Counted from the first letter of the stretch, positions 1-9,559 are shown. The stretch: DNA of 26,066 nucleotides from Gnetum montanum (GCA_015680685.1 MNCI01014668.1:303055-329120), one strand, 5' to 3'. Notes: generated by a model not told the origin, from the letters alone. Numbers and translations are program-made.

Positions 1-511
1 TGTAGACAAGAATTACATATGCTCACACTGATCCATACTATCCTGATTTCACATTCATTCTTCACCAAGATGAATAACTCAAATGAAGAGACTTGTAGGG
101 CAACATAGTTTTGCCATCAGAATGTTCCATATCATTGATGTTTCAAGCAATCCTCATGAAGCCCAATCTAAATCATGAACAAGAGAGTTATCAAGTCATA
201 AAGAACATGACAAGACCATATTAGTCAATGGAAGCTTAGGCAAGAAGGGGGGATGCCATCATGGAAGCACAACATGAATGTGACAAAGGAAAGAAGGCAC
301 CTCATATAGTTGTCCTAGAAGAAATAAAATATGCTTTGCTACAAGATAAAAAGTTTTATCAAACTCATGGATCTCACTCCCACACACCAATAATACATAT
401 TGAAGATCTTGCAAACACAAAGTTAAAGTCCACTCTAGCATAAGATCTTGGGAAGAATACAANTGCTACAATGAATTTTATAAGATCAACTACTCAACAC
501 ATATTGGCATA
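1..511 (-). mobile_element. Internal region of leftward Athila-like element D (partial, cut by window edge)
   Basis: The sequence lies just downstream (leftward) of the primer-binding site at 512-529, so it should be the leader and start of the gag region of element D. Short opposing open frames at about 259-462 (minus) and 261-443 (plus) overlap each other, and neither resembles gag. One undetermined base lies at 463. I recognise no protein domain. The assignment rests only on position relative to the primer site and LTR. Confidence 0.4.
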
Positions 512-529
512 TCCTTGGTAATGGTGCCA
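512..529 (-). other. Primer-binding site of element D, tRNA-Asp type
   Basis: On the minus strand the 18 nt read TGGCACCATTACCAAGGA. The complement of the plant tRNA-Asp 3' end is TGGCGCCGTTGCCGGGGA, so 13 of 18 positions match and all five differences are G to A. One spacer base (530) separates it from the TGATGAG that starts the LTR at 531, the same geometry as in elements A and B. Confidence 0.7.
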
Positions 530-530
530 A

Positions 531-1380
531 TGATGAGCAGTGGCATATCCCAACACTCTACCATTCAAGTCATGATTATTTGCATGCGATCAAATCATAA
601 TTCGTGAATGGAAAATGTATTTATGTTATGATTTGATGTTAAGTTCATGATCGTTGTCTTCCCAATTTGAGTTAGTGAAGTTTAAAAATATGATTTAACT
701 CTCAATGAGGCCTAAGATAGGTGATGTTTTAAGACTCTTAATGCTCCTAGTGGTAAACATGATTGAAAATGAGACAAAAGTCTAAGTCTAAATAATGATG
801 AAAATAAAAATCTGTCCTAGCCTATAGCAATGGATATCTAGTCTTGGTTTACTATACACACATTGGGTTTATGTGATTTTCACTAGGATTACCAAGTGGA
901 ATCACTATTGAGCAAATCAAGTGAGGCCATTACTGGGTTACCAAACAATAATACTTAGTGCTTGAAACCAATTGTACCCATTCCACTTTACTAATGAGAA
1001 TAAAAGTAAAGTACTTTGGAAGGTAAATGATTAAAAAATGAAAATAGGAAAATTATGATAAGTAAACAATAGAACAAAACAACTAAGAAATGCTACAATG
1101 ATGTAAAATAGTCTTAATCTTTATTGCTGGTCATAAATTGTGCCCAACTAGAATGTACTCAAATAAAGTCTTTGGTCAACTACTTAACACCACACTACAA
1201 GCATTCACACTATTGTTAAAACTATGAAATGAAACTGCAAGAATTTTGCTAAGGGTTGATAAAAATTTTTGTTACTTATGCTTCCAACTATAGGTATTTA
1301 TAGGGTTACATAGCTTCTAAGACATTGTATCAATGATGACATAGCTTGAGCTACAATATCGTAGATACAATATTGCATTG
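531..1380 (-). mobile_element. 5' LTR of element D (diverged relative of the A/B LTR)
   Basis: It starts TGATGAG like the LTRs of A and B and keeps islands of similarity in the same order. These are a CCC.ACACTC.ACCAT block at the start, GTTGTCTTCCCA near 655, a 'GGATTACCAA' block near 890, CTCAAATAAAG near 1159, a TATAAATA box (minus strand) at 1295-1302, and ATATCG/ATATTG palindromic repeats at 1352-1379. The right end is not certain; 1379-1390 is a guess from the last ATATTGCA. It is much older than the A and B LTRs. Confidence 0.6.
1295..1302 (-). promoter_or_regulatory. TATA box in LTR D
   Basis: TATAAATA on the minus strand sits in the same relative place as the TATAAATAA of the A and B LTRs, between the ATATCG palindromes and the rest of the LTR. 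It would have driven leftward transcription of D. Confidence 0.45.
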
Positions 1381-1464
1381 GTGTAAAAAATGATTTTATC
1401 ACTTTTGAATCTTAAACATTATTATTGGTTGGACTTAGCCATAGCTATTACCTTGGGTCTAAAC
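1381..1464. other. Remnant between LTR D and element A
   Basis: This is 84 bases of AT-rich sequence with no feature I recognise. Because A inserted at 1464/8497, it was once contiguous with 8502 onwards and may belong to the internal region of the older copia-like element F. Confidence 0.3.
1460..1464. repeat. Target-site duplication of element A, left copy (imperfect)
   Basis: TAAAC directly precedes the LTR, and GAAAC follows the other LTR at 8497-8501. Four of five bases match, as expected for a 5-bp duplication with one later mutation. Confidence 0.5.
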
Positions 1465-2273
1465 TGATGAGTGGCGAGGTACCCCTACACTCAACCATAC
1501 TAATATGAGCGTTACACGCGCGATTCGGTTGAACTCCGTAGACTAAGTGCCTACACGCCTTATGGAACACTTAAGGTTAATCGTTCGTTGTTTTCCTAGA
1601 CTTACTTGTATTTGTCATGGTTGTATGGCTAAGTAATTTTGAGGTATGTGATTTTTATATCTTTTTATGTTTTATCGCCTATGCTAATGAGGGAAAGGGT
1701 GAAGAGACTAAGTAACTAACTTTAAATAACTAAGTTCTAATGCCTAGCATCAGTATCCATTCCCACTTGTTGTTCACATCCTCAGCCAATGCAACCTTTT
1801 GGGATTACCAAACGCTATTCGTTGCTGGGATTACCAAGCATAACGCACGTGCTCGAAGTGGTCGTAGTGAATGCACTTAGGAGTGTTGAGGGTTTAGAGA
1901 GATTAATTAGGAAAGTAGTAAATAACATTAATTAAAGTCCTATTTAGCTTAGTCCATGCACTGTAAGGTTTATCCAAAAAGTTCATCTTTGTTTCCGTAC
2001 ACAAACTTGTGCTCAGGTACAATATTTGCTCGAATAAAGATCCATTCACTTTGGGACTCCTACTGCGGGCACATGGAAATTACTCTAACTTTGGAATGGA
2101 AAAATTGCAAGAGTTTGGCTACAATCTAGATTTAGATTTAGAAACAAGGGAGAGTCGCCTCTTATTTATAGATTTGGTGGCACGGTGCTATATCACGTAT
2201 GTGATATCGTAAAGGAGCAAGACGCGATAACGCGTACATAATATCGTGGCCCATGTGATATCGCATCCCATCA
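1465..2273 (-). mobile_element. 3' LTR of element A
   Basis: It is a direct repeat of 7684-8496, beginning TGATGAGTGGCGAGG and ending CATCCCATCA, with TG...CA termini. It shares with the right LTR of A, but not with B, the stretch around GGAAAGTAGTAAATAACATT, which shows the pair belongs together. The U3 end (2188-2273) holds degenerate GATATC-type palindromes. A TATAAATAA box lies at 2162-2170 on the minus strand. Confidence 0.9.
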
Positions 2274-2284
2274 TACCCCCATGA
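2274..2284 (-). other. Polypurine tract of element A
   Basis: The minus strand reads TCATGGGGGTA immediately before the 3' LTR, where plus-strand DNA synthesis is primed. The same sequence sits at the equivalent place in B (17500-17510). It is a short tract interrupted by pyrimidines, so exact priming limits are inferred. Confidence 0.65.
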
Positions 2285-4417
2285 CTGAATAAAAACTCGT
2301 CCTCGAGTTCCTTACAAAATATTGGGAAGGTATGGGATTATTGACTTGAATGGAACTAATGGTGAATGGGATGATATGTGAATGGATCATCATTACAGAA
2401 CATGACAAAATTGGTGTTCATGACAACAAGAGTGAATACTTTGTACATTTGGCATCAGGCCTTATTTGGCAGTTGAGGGAGAAGAGAGAAGAGAGAAGAA
2501 GTCTGTTGCTACCAGTGCCAAGATTTCACCTTTTGTTATCTATCTGTAAGCACGCCATCCATCTCGTTCCTTGCATAGCTGCTTCAGCATCGATCCATTC
2601 CATGTGTTCCCTCTAGATCCAATCCATTGCTGTATGATTATCATCTTCGCACACAACATAGTCTTTATATTAGCAAGGGTAAATGAATCACAATGCAATG
2701 GATACCTTGCTTCAGTGAAAGGTCCATTGGCTGAGTTGTGGTATGGTTGATACGGGTTTGGATATATAATAGTAGTGACTACCGAAGGTGTAGGGGTTAA
2801 GAAAAAATCCAAAAAATCAAAAAAATTGGGTCAGGACCCCCATGACTAAGAGCAAACCTCTGGTAGCGATAGAATGGAGAAAGAAAAAGAACAAGAAAGA
2901 TGGAGGAAAAGAGACAACTGTAGCATTGATGAAATGGATGTCAAGATGGAAATGAACAAATAAAGTGGATTGCAAACATGTTAAGGGAAAGAATTTAACT
3001 GATGTACCAAATAGGAATGCTAGTGGGTCCTCCCCAAAGTAGGCTCATGCCCTTAATGCCCTGACAAACCCACATTCGAAGGGTCTGTAGACTCTGGGAA
3101 TGTCGTTTGGAACAAGAGTTAAAGTCTTAACCACAAGAATTTACCAACAAGAAAATGATGCATCATCCAAAATATGGACTACTGATACAATCGGCAATGA
3201 GGTGAACAATGGAGAGAAGGATGGAGAGAAGAGAATGGAATGGAATCCCAAGAACAAGGTGGTGTACAACCCCTTGTGTATTTCAATGATTAATATGACT
3301 TAGTAGATCCCATTCCAAGTCTGTCCTCAAACAAACCACTTCTAGTGGCTTCGCATTAATGCATTCAGCCAATCCATCCACTTGAAGTAGCAAGAATTTC
3401 TCCACCAAAGAGTCACCAACATTTCGATGAAGCGAAATATGAGATAGGAAGCAAGGAAGGGCCTTAGTTAGAGGGAACATGTTTATTTTAGTTCCATAAC
3501 TAGTGCTTGTAGCCCAAGGGATTATTTTGTCTAAGGAGTGTGCTTTGAATTCTCACTTTTTTCACTTTTTTTTTGCTTTATGTGTTTATATGTGAGAACC
3601 ACACCATGCAAAGACTTTGTTATTTTTATTAACTCAGCTTCCCGATAATTGAGCAATGTCGGAATAGAAAGGAAAACTTAAGAAGAAAACATCCAAGCAG
3701 CCAAGATAATGGCGAACACAAATGCATCAAGTTCCCTTGAAGTCACACCCTTTTCAATCCTTGAGTCCTTCCTTAGTTTGAGAAATGCCCAATCACCGAT
3801 TCATTGATAGTTATTATTTAGAAAGGGACTATACATTTTCAAGCCAAGAGAGACCATAGAAATTTATGGATGTATGGATGAAGTGAACTCATTGCCTGTC
3901 ATATCAAAAGAACCATACCTTAGTATGAACATCAACATCATAATCTTAAAGGTAAAAACCAAACATTAGAAACCAGTAGAAAATAGTTCATACCATCATT
4001 AAAGCACTTATTAGGTGACAAACTTGACAAAATGAATAACACACACACACCAAAAAAAGAAAAATTATGAATGATGTTGTAAAACAAAAATAAGAAAAGT
4101 TAAAGAAAATTTTAAGACAAAAATGTGTAAAACAAAAACTTAAAAAAACTAAGGGCCTCAAATGATCAGTATAGGTGGCCATCTCCCCCATGACTGAATG
4201 GAAAGGGAGAGATCTAAAATAATGAACGCCTATTTGAGTTTTTTAGAAGTGTCCAACTTCTCCCGATTGATGTTTTTAGGTTAAGGGTTGGAAGTTGGCA
4301 ACGCTCATATTCCAATGTATCTCTACTTTCATTGTGGGTGCAAGTTATTCCCCTAGTTCATTCCATGCATGTTGGTGGGCTGATCTCTTGATTAGCTATC
4401 AACCACTGGGTGTTCTC
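2285..4417 (-). other. Conserved 3' non-coding region of element A
   Basis: About 2.1 kb lie between the end of protease and the 3' LTR, where autonomous gypsy elements carry reverse transcriptase, RNase H and integrase. I found none of their motifs on the minus strand. It holds purine-rich runs (near 2477-2505 and 2875-2960), A-rich stretches near 4050-4150 with a short (AC)n near 4040, and two internal copies of the PPT-like motif TCATGGGGG (near 2835 and 4184). Open frames such as minus 4191-3988 are phenylalanine-rich readings of the A-rich DNA. The region is collinear with 17511-19702 of B. Confidence 0.7.
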
Positions 4418-7400
4418 TTATTGTGTGGTTGCTACATACAGGCATCTTTGTATGTTATCCTTTGGTGCACACCGGTTACATGCAGGGAATGCTAAGCATT
4501 CCTCCATGTCATCACCCTTTGAGTCACTGTATGTGATGCATGGAACTTTCTTCTTCTTGATATTTCCATAAATATTTTCTGTAGATATTTCCAAGGAAAG
4601 ATCACGAATCCCTAGGCATGCATCTATTGTACTTAGCCATGCCCTTCCCATTATAATTGGGAAGTCCCCTTTATTACTGTTAACTTCTATCACTAGGAAA
4701 TCAGCTGGGTATGACCAACCATACACAGTGGTAACAATGTCCTCCACTAGTCCCAAGGGAATAGTGATGGACTGGTTAGCCATCTCTAGTTGAATATTGC
4801 TCTTCTTGAGGGGAGTCAGGTTCCAGGCTTTATACATTTCTCATGAGATTAAGTTGACTTCAGAACCTGAGTCAAGAAGAGCCTTATGAGGTTCATTCCT
4901 AGCAACTTGGAGATAAATTAGGGGGCTTCTAGGGTTAGAGAATTTCCTAGGAAGGTGTCCCACCTTGATCTAGTCAGTAATAGTATGTGTTAACATAACC
5001 GTATGCATTGAGCCCTATTATTTGTTTGAAGGGAGCCTCGAAGCCTTATTTGTTGGAGGAGCGTGCATAGACTCAACCACTTGTGGTTGTGAGAGCTTTT
5101 TTAGGATTTTGGTCCTGAAGAAAGGTCCTCTCTTCATGTGGTTTTTAGAACCAGTAGCAGGTTGAAGGTTTACAGCTCTCGTAGCATTACGTTGCTATAG
5201 TTGAGTGGGGAATTCCCCTTGCATCGTTGGAGCAGGTGCTAGTGGAACTATCGGCATATGAGTGGTGGATGGATTCAAAGGATGGTATGCATGTGTTGTG
5301 TCTCCCCAAGGAGAAGGAGTCCTAAAATACTCCTAAACTTGGTAGTGATGTTGTGGGGTTGTGTAACCCATAGACTCACTTGGAGAAACTGGTTGCTGCA
5401 CGTAGCAGCCATACGGGTCTAGTTGCTAGTAAGGGTATTGTTGTCTAGGTGGTGGCATCCCCCATGACTGTGGGTGTTGCCACTACTAATGTTGCCCGAT
5501 AGGTTGTGGCGGAGTTCCACTTGGATAATATGTTAATGGTTAGTGGAACTGCCTCAGGTTACCTTGGGGATAAGATATCCGACGGGGTGCCTGTCGTCTG
5601 TTAAGTCTTGGGTTGAGTGCATACACCCCAGACTCTTGTATATGTGAGATTATTGGGCAACATCCCTTAGGATGGTCATATTGGCAGATCTCACATCCAC
5701 CATCGTTATCTATGTCAGAATTCACAACCTCATCAATGATAGTCATTTTTCCCTTACCCTTGTCACATGCATGGCCTGAATCTCTCTAATTTTTCTTATT
5801 GTGGTCACTACTTCATTCCTCCTTAGATTCCTCTACGATTTTCAAGACAATTTCAATTTTACTATCTAAGGAGCTTCATATTTCATCTACCTTAGCCAAC
5901 ACTTCCATTGTTAATTTCTAAAATGTCAAGGTTTTTCTATTCACCAACTCTTCAAATGGTGACTCATCCTCCTCATTGTAGAATCTCACTCCCCTCTTTC
6001 GGAGGGAAGGATCGTGGTTGTACTCTTCCATGCTTTCTCTTTTTCATATCTCCCCTTCTTCTTTAGCTACTTTCTCCAACAGTTAATGAATTTCATGGAA
6101 CCTAAGTTCAGATAATCTCCCTTGGGCATATGTCCCAAGGGTTCTCCTGGTTTCATGTCTTAGCCCATCTACGAGGTGGCGTAGTTGATCCTGTTGTGCA
6201 TAACCATGGCCTAGGCAACGATGTAGCAATTCATAATATTGGCCCATGGCAACATCCAAGGGTTCGTGAGTATCCTACTTCCATCCTTGGATCTACTTAC
6301 GCAAGTTGGACACTCTGGAGTACGTTTGGTATTTATCGTTAAAAAATTCTAGCATTGTACTCCACCTCCTAATGGTTTCCGGCTCTAAAGACTGGTACCA
6401 ACTTTCCACTTCTTTTATGAGTGTCCTAGGGAACAACTTTAACTTCTAACACTCATTTTCGATATTCTTCAAGGCACAGGCATTGTGGAATGCCGATAAA
6501 TGGTTTTGCATATTAGCATTGTATCCCCCCTCAAAGCGGGGGATATTACTCATGTTAAGTCTCTTGATCTAGCTATCTTTTTGATGCCTTGTAGGTATTC
6601 TAACTACCTCCGTAATATCTAACATACTTTCAGTGGCAAGTAGGGGTTTGTCATGATCATCTCTCTCATGACATCTATGATGCCTACGTGGTTTCCTACT
6701 TTCCCTTCTTTCATGCCTTGACTCTCTCGAATGCCCTCGTCCTTGCTCTCAACTCTCTCGTCAAGGTCTCTCATTTTGCTTATCCTTATCCTCACCATTG
6801 TGCTTCTTGTGACTACATCCTAATCTAGAAGGAGAGGGTGAATGATGTGATGAAGGGGAATAAGAAGGAGAGCCATCACCATGGCGATGTCTCCTACCTT
6901 GTCTTCGGTGATCCCGACCCCGATCGTGATGACGATTAGAATGCTCACCCTTATCATGTGTCTATGTTCTCTCATTGAACACTTGGTGTTCATGGCCATC
7001 AAAAACAGGGTTGTGAATTGTAGAGTGAAGGTTCTGATACACCACCTCCTCACTCTCGACTGGAGGGGGAACATCATTTTTTGGAGAACCTATTGAGATA
7101 GGTTCACCACCCCTAATTTCTCTTATGATAGGAGAAGCGTTGCGGGGTCCTTTGCCCTTCAATGATGTGTGATAACTCTCTTTCCACGAGTCCCTTAGAA
7201 GTTGCGCCTCTATGGGATATTAATCCCTTATGTCATAATCTTCTGCAACGTATTCAGCGTATAACTCTATCATGCTTATCTGTGCAAGAGCATGAAGGAG
7301 CATGTTAGAGACTACCCGATCTGGGGGTAACACTATGTTACCTTGCAGGTCTCTCTAGCACAGTTGTTCATCTTGATGGAGGATAAAAGTAAAATCAGGT

Positions 7401-7537
7401 ATATACTCATCATGATGAGTATATACCACCAGATACTGTTGAGGAACTGGCAGTTCTCGGTTATGTGTGTGGTGTCGCCGACTGTCTCTTGTGTGATCCC
7501 TAGGTGGCGAAGTGCTTTTATGAGAAGAAGAAGACAT
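4418..7537 (-). pseudogene. gag-protease polyprotein of element A (decayed)
   Basis: This is the structural polyprotein and aspartic protease of an Athila-like element, about 1040 codons from the ATG at 7537. Blocks at 7537-7355, 7162-6962, 5746-5540 and 4837-4418 are all in one frame, so decay is mainly by substitution, with roughly twenty in-frame stops. The N-terminus is Ser/Arg/His-rich. A retrotransposon gag core lies near residues 328-400 (SNIPRFEGG, then WYQSLEPE, then FFNDKY). A zinc knuckle C-x2-C-x3-H-x4-C (CEICQYDHPKGCC) is near residue 615. The retropepsin keeps the catalytic DSG at 4865-4873 (residue 889) and the later PIIMGRAWLSTIDACLG motif near residue 960. A TGA falls between the two protease motifs. 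No RT follows. The start is chosen from the matching ATG in B and the fitting leader length. Confidence 0.85.
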
Positions 7538-7664
7538 TGTTTATCTTATCGGTGTGCTATTTATTGTATTTAATTTTTCTTCTGATTAACCCTAAGGGTT
7601 CGTTTAAGCTTCCCAATGAATGTGGATGATTTTGTATGTTCTACTTAGTGCACAAACAACTTAG
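7538..7664 (-). other. Leader of element A
   Basis: About 127 bases separate the primer site from the gag ATG. The layout matches that in B (22705-22830), including a CCCTAAGGGTT palindrome (7591-7601, plus strand). A packaging or dimerisation role for the palindrome is only a possibility. Confidence 0.5.
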
Positions 7665-7682
7665 TCCTCGACAACGGTGCCA
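7665..7682 (-). other. Primer-binding site of element A, tRNA-Asp type
   Basis: The minus strand reads TGGCACCGTTGTCGAGGA, matching the complement of the plant tRNA-Asp 3' end (TGGCGCCGTTGCCGGGGA) at 15 of 18 positions. The three differences are all transitions in CG or CHG contexts. One base (7683) separates it from the 5' LTR. Confidence 0.8.
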
Positions 7683-8380
7683 ATGATGAGTGGTGAGGTA
7701 CCCCTACACTCAACCATACGAATACTAGTGTTACACGTGTGATCTAGTCGAACTCCGTAGACTAAGTGCCTACATGCCTTATGGAACACTTAAGGTTAAT
7801 CGTTCGTTGTCTTCCCAGACTTACTTGTATTTGTCACGGTTGTATGGTTAAGTAAGTTTGAGGTATGTTATTTTTATATATTTTTATGTTTTATCGCCTA
7901 TTGTAATGAGGGAAAGGGTGAAGAGACTAAGTAACTAACTTTAACTAACTAAGTTCTAATGCCTAGCATTAGTATCCGTTCCCACTTGCCATTCACACCC
8001 TGAGCCAATGCAACCTTCTAGGATTACCAAACGCTATTCATTGCTGGGATTACCAAGCGTAACACACGTGCTCGAAGTGGTCGTACTGAATGCACTTAGG
8101 AGTGTTGAGGATTTAGAGAGATTAATTAGGAAAGTAGTAAATAACATTAATTAAAGTCCTATTTAGCTTAGTCCATGTACTACAAAGTTTATCCAAAAAG
8201 TTCATCTTTATTTCTGTACACAAACTTGTGCTCAGGTACAATATTTGCTCAAATAAAGATCTGTTCACTTTGGGACTCCTACTGCAGGCACATGGAAATT
8301 ACTCTAACTTTTGAATGGAAAAACTGAAAGAGTTTGACTATGGTCTAGATCTAGGTTCAGAAACAAGGGAGAGCTGCCTC

Positions 8381-8389
8381 TTATTTATA
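8381..8389 (-). promoter_or_regulatory. TATA box in 5' LTR of element A
   Basis: The minus-strand TATAAATAA is conserved in all four A/B LTRs (2162-2170, 17406-17414, 8381-8389, 23573-23581), although the surrounding sequence varies. The position just inside the palindrome array fits the U3 core promoter. Confidence 0.6.
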
Positions 8390-8403
8390 GATTTGGCGAC
8401 GCG

Positions 8404-8488
8404 CTGTGATATCGCGTACGTGATATCATAGGGGAAGACGTGATATCACGTATGCGATATCGTGGGTGCCACAACATCCAATATCGTG
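8404..8488 (-). repeat. GATATC palindrome array in U3 of element A
   Basis: Four exact GATATC hexamers start at 8408, 8422, 8442 and 8456, with a degenerate ATATCG after them. They mostly sit in longer palindromes such as GATATCACGTATGCGATATC. Spacings are 14, 20 and 14. Related arrays with different unit numbers occupy the same LTR end at 2188-2273, 17429-17495 and 23597-23622. Confidence 0.7.
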
Positions 8489-8496
8489 TCCCATCA

Positions 8497-8501
8497 GAAA
8501 C
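8497..8501. repeat. Target-site duplication of element A, right copy
   Basis: GAAAC pairs with TAAAC at 1460-1464, with one mismatch. Confidence 0.5.
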
Positions 8502-8544
8502 ATAGTCATAAACTTTGCTCGTAGAAGATTACTAATAGACTAGT

Positions 8545-8555
8545 CTTTGATACCA
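8545..8555 (-). other. Primer-binding site of copia-like element F, initiator-Met type
   Basis: The minus strand reads TGGTATCAAAG, matching the start of the common plant primer site TGGTATCAGAGC at 10 of 11 bases. It lies five bases left of a TGTTAGAAA start at 8561, which on the minus strand is an LTR ending TTTCTAACA. This is the usual arrangement of a copia-type 5' LTR and primer site. Confidence 0.5.
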
Positions 8556-8560
8556 AACTA

Positions 8561-9000
8561 TGTTAGAAAAAGATTTAAAAATATTTTTAGAAATTAAAAT
8601 TTATTTTTAATCTAGTTCTCATCATGAAAGAGCACCCTACACAGCATTACCAAATCCTTGTAAGACTATATATCAATTAACATATCCTTAAGAACAACCT
8701 TATGTCTTACAACACTGAAATTTGGGAGATTGAGCGAGAAAGGGAGATTTTGTCAAATTAAATAGGAGCTAGCTAGATCTAGATCTATAGTTGACCAAAT
8801 TTGTGTTTTCAATAATAACTTATGAGTTTAGATCCTATCAAGAAGAATAAAATCTCATAATTCTATAGCATTATCAATTTCGGGTAGGATAATTTGGTGT
8901 TTTTCTCCTTTAGGTTTTGGTTTTGTGTTTAGTGCACATTCACTTGGCTAATTTGATTTTCTTAGCAACAATTTGTTGATTTTTCTAAATTCATATATAT
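8561..9000 (-). mobile_element. Probable 5' LTR of leftward copia-like element F (right end unknown)
   Basis: The TGTTAGAAAAAG start next to the Met-type primer site suggests an LTR. I could not find the partner LTR in the window or the far end, so 9000 is only a placeholder. If real, the interior of F ran leftward through 8544-8502 and 1464-1381 before D and A interrupted it. Confidence 0.35.
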
Positions 9001-9559
9001 GAATATTTTAATATTAGTTTCTACAATTTGGCCATTTCTAAGATTTGTTAGCATAAATGAAATGTTAGTCAACATATTGACCATATTTTGATCATGTTTT
9101 ATCGTTGTTCAAAGATCAAAAAATAATTCAATTATAGAACTAGTGTTTCAGCCATTTTTGACATTTTAACCCCTAAGATGACTCTAGATGATGTTTTCCT
9201 AGAAGGCATAGTTGGTCAACATACTAGTGTAGATCATGAGGTAACCTTGTTGATCTATCATGGTAAATATATTATTGTATTTTTAGATTTTGCACAATAA
9301 ATGAAGTAACTTTTGTAAAGTATCCCCTAGCCTTTAGGTAACAAAAATTGTAAAAAAGATACGAAATGACATTTTTAGAGCTCTAGGGTCTTGAAAACTA
9401 GAAATCGGCAACTAATGATATTTAGAACTTTAGTTTAGTAACATATCTTAACCTATTCATTTAAATATTCTAGTTTGAACCTTTACTTTTCTTTTCTTTT
9501 TGCAAATGTATCTAACTACTTTTGTCTCACACAAATTGAGATTTTGGCTCATCAATTCT
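9001..9559. other. AT-rich stretch, no feature recognised
   Basis: There are no coding frames, terminal repeats or tandem repeats that I can support. It may be the rest of LTR F or the upstream part of the unit that starts near 9560. Confidence 0.3.

Larger units (their letters stand above)
1465..8496 (-). mobile_element. Element A: non-autonomous Athila-like LTR retrotransposon (gag-protease only), leftward
   Basis: This is a complete LTR element of about 7.0 kb. LTRs of 809 and 813 bp begin TGATGAG and end CCATCA. A tRNA-Asp type primer site adjoins the right LTR and a purine-rich tract adjoins the left LTR, so transcription ran leftward. The interior encodes a gag-protease frame (7537 to 4418), followed by about 2.1 kb with no reverse transcriptase, RNase H or integrase that I can find. 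Element B (16779-23630) has the same organisation. An imperfect 5-bp target duplication flanks A. Confidence 0.9.
7684..8496 (-). mobile_element. 5' LTR of element A
   Basis: This 813-bp LTR begins TGATGAGTGGTGAGG and ends GTCCCATCA, a direct repeat of 1465-2273. On the minus strand it carries, from its start, an array of GATATC palindromes (8404-8488) and then TATAAATAA (8381-8389). It ends next to the primer site. This would be the promoter LTR for the leftward element. Confidence 0.9.

Noticed and set aside
259-462. Open frames on both strands at 259-462 and 261-443
   Set aside because: They overlap each other, are about 60-67 codons, have no recognisable domain, and lie in the leader/gag region of a decayed element.
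2350-2812. Open frames of 88 and 90 codons on opposite strands in the 3' region of A
   Set aside because: They overlap on opposite strands, are not maintained at the same length in B, and show no domain; most likely chance frames in purine-rich DNA.
3988-4191. Hydrophobic, Phe-rich minus-strand frame, also present in B
   Set aside because: It reads A-rich low-complexity DNA and is shifted between copies; a membrane protein is not supported.
2285-4417. Possible reverse transcriptase or integrase in A and B
   Set aside because: I looked for DD-type RT and HHCC/DDE-type integrase wording on the minus strand and found none. A profile search could still reveal very degenerate remains.
6820-7096. 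Open frames at 6820-7077 (minus) and 6881-7096 (plus), and 21804-22244 (minus) in B
   Set aside because: They overlap the gag frame in other frames. The gag frame is shown by the matching blocks and motifs on either side.
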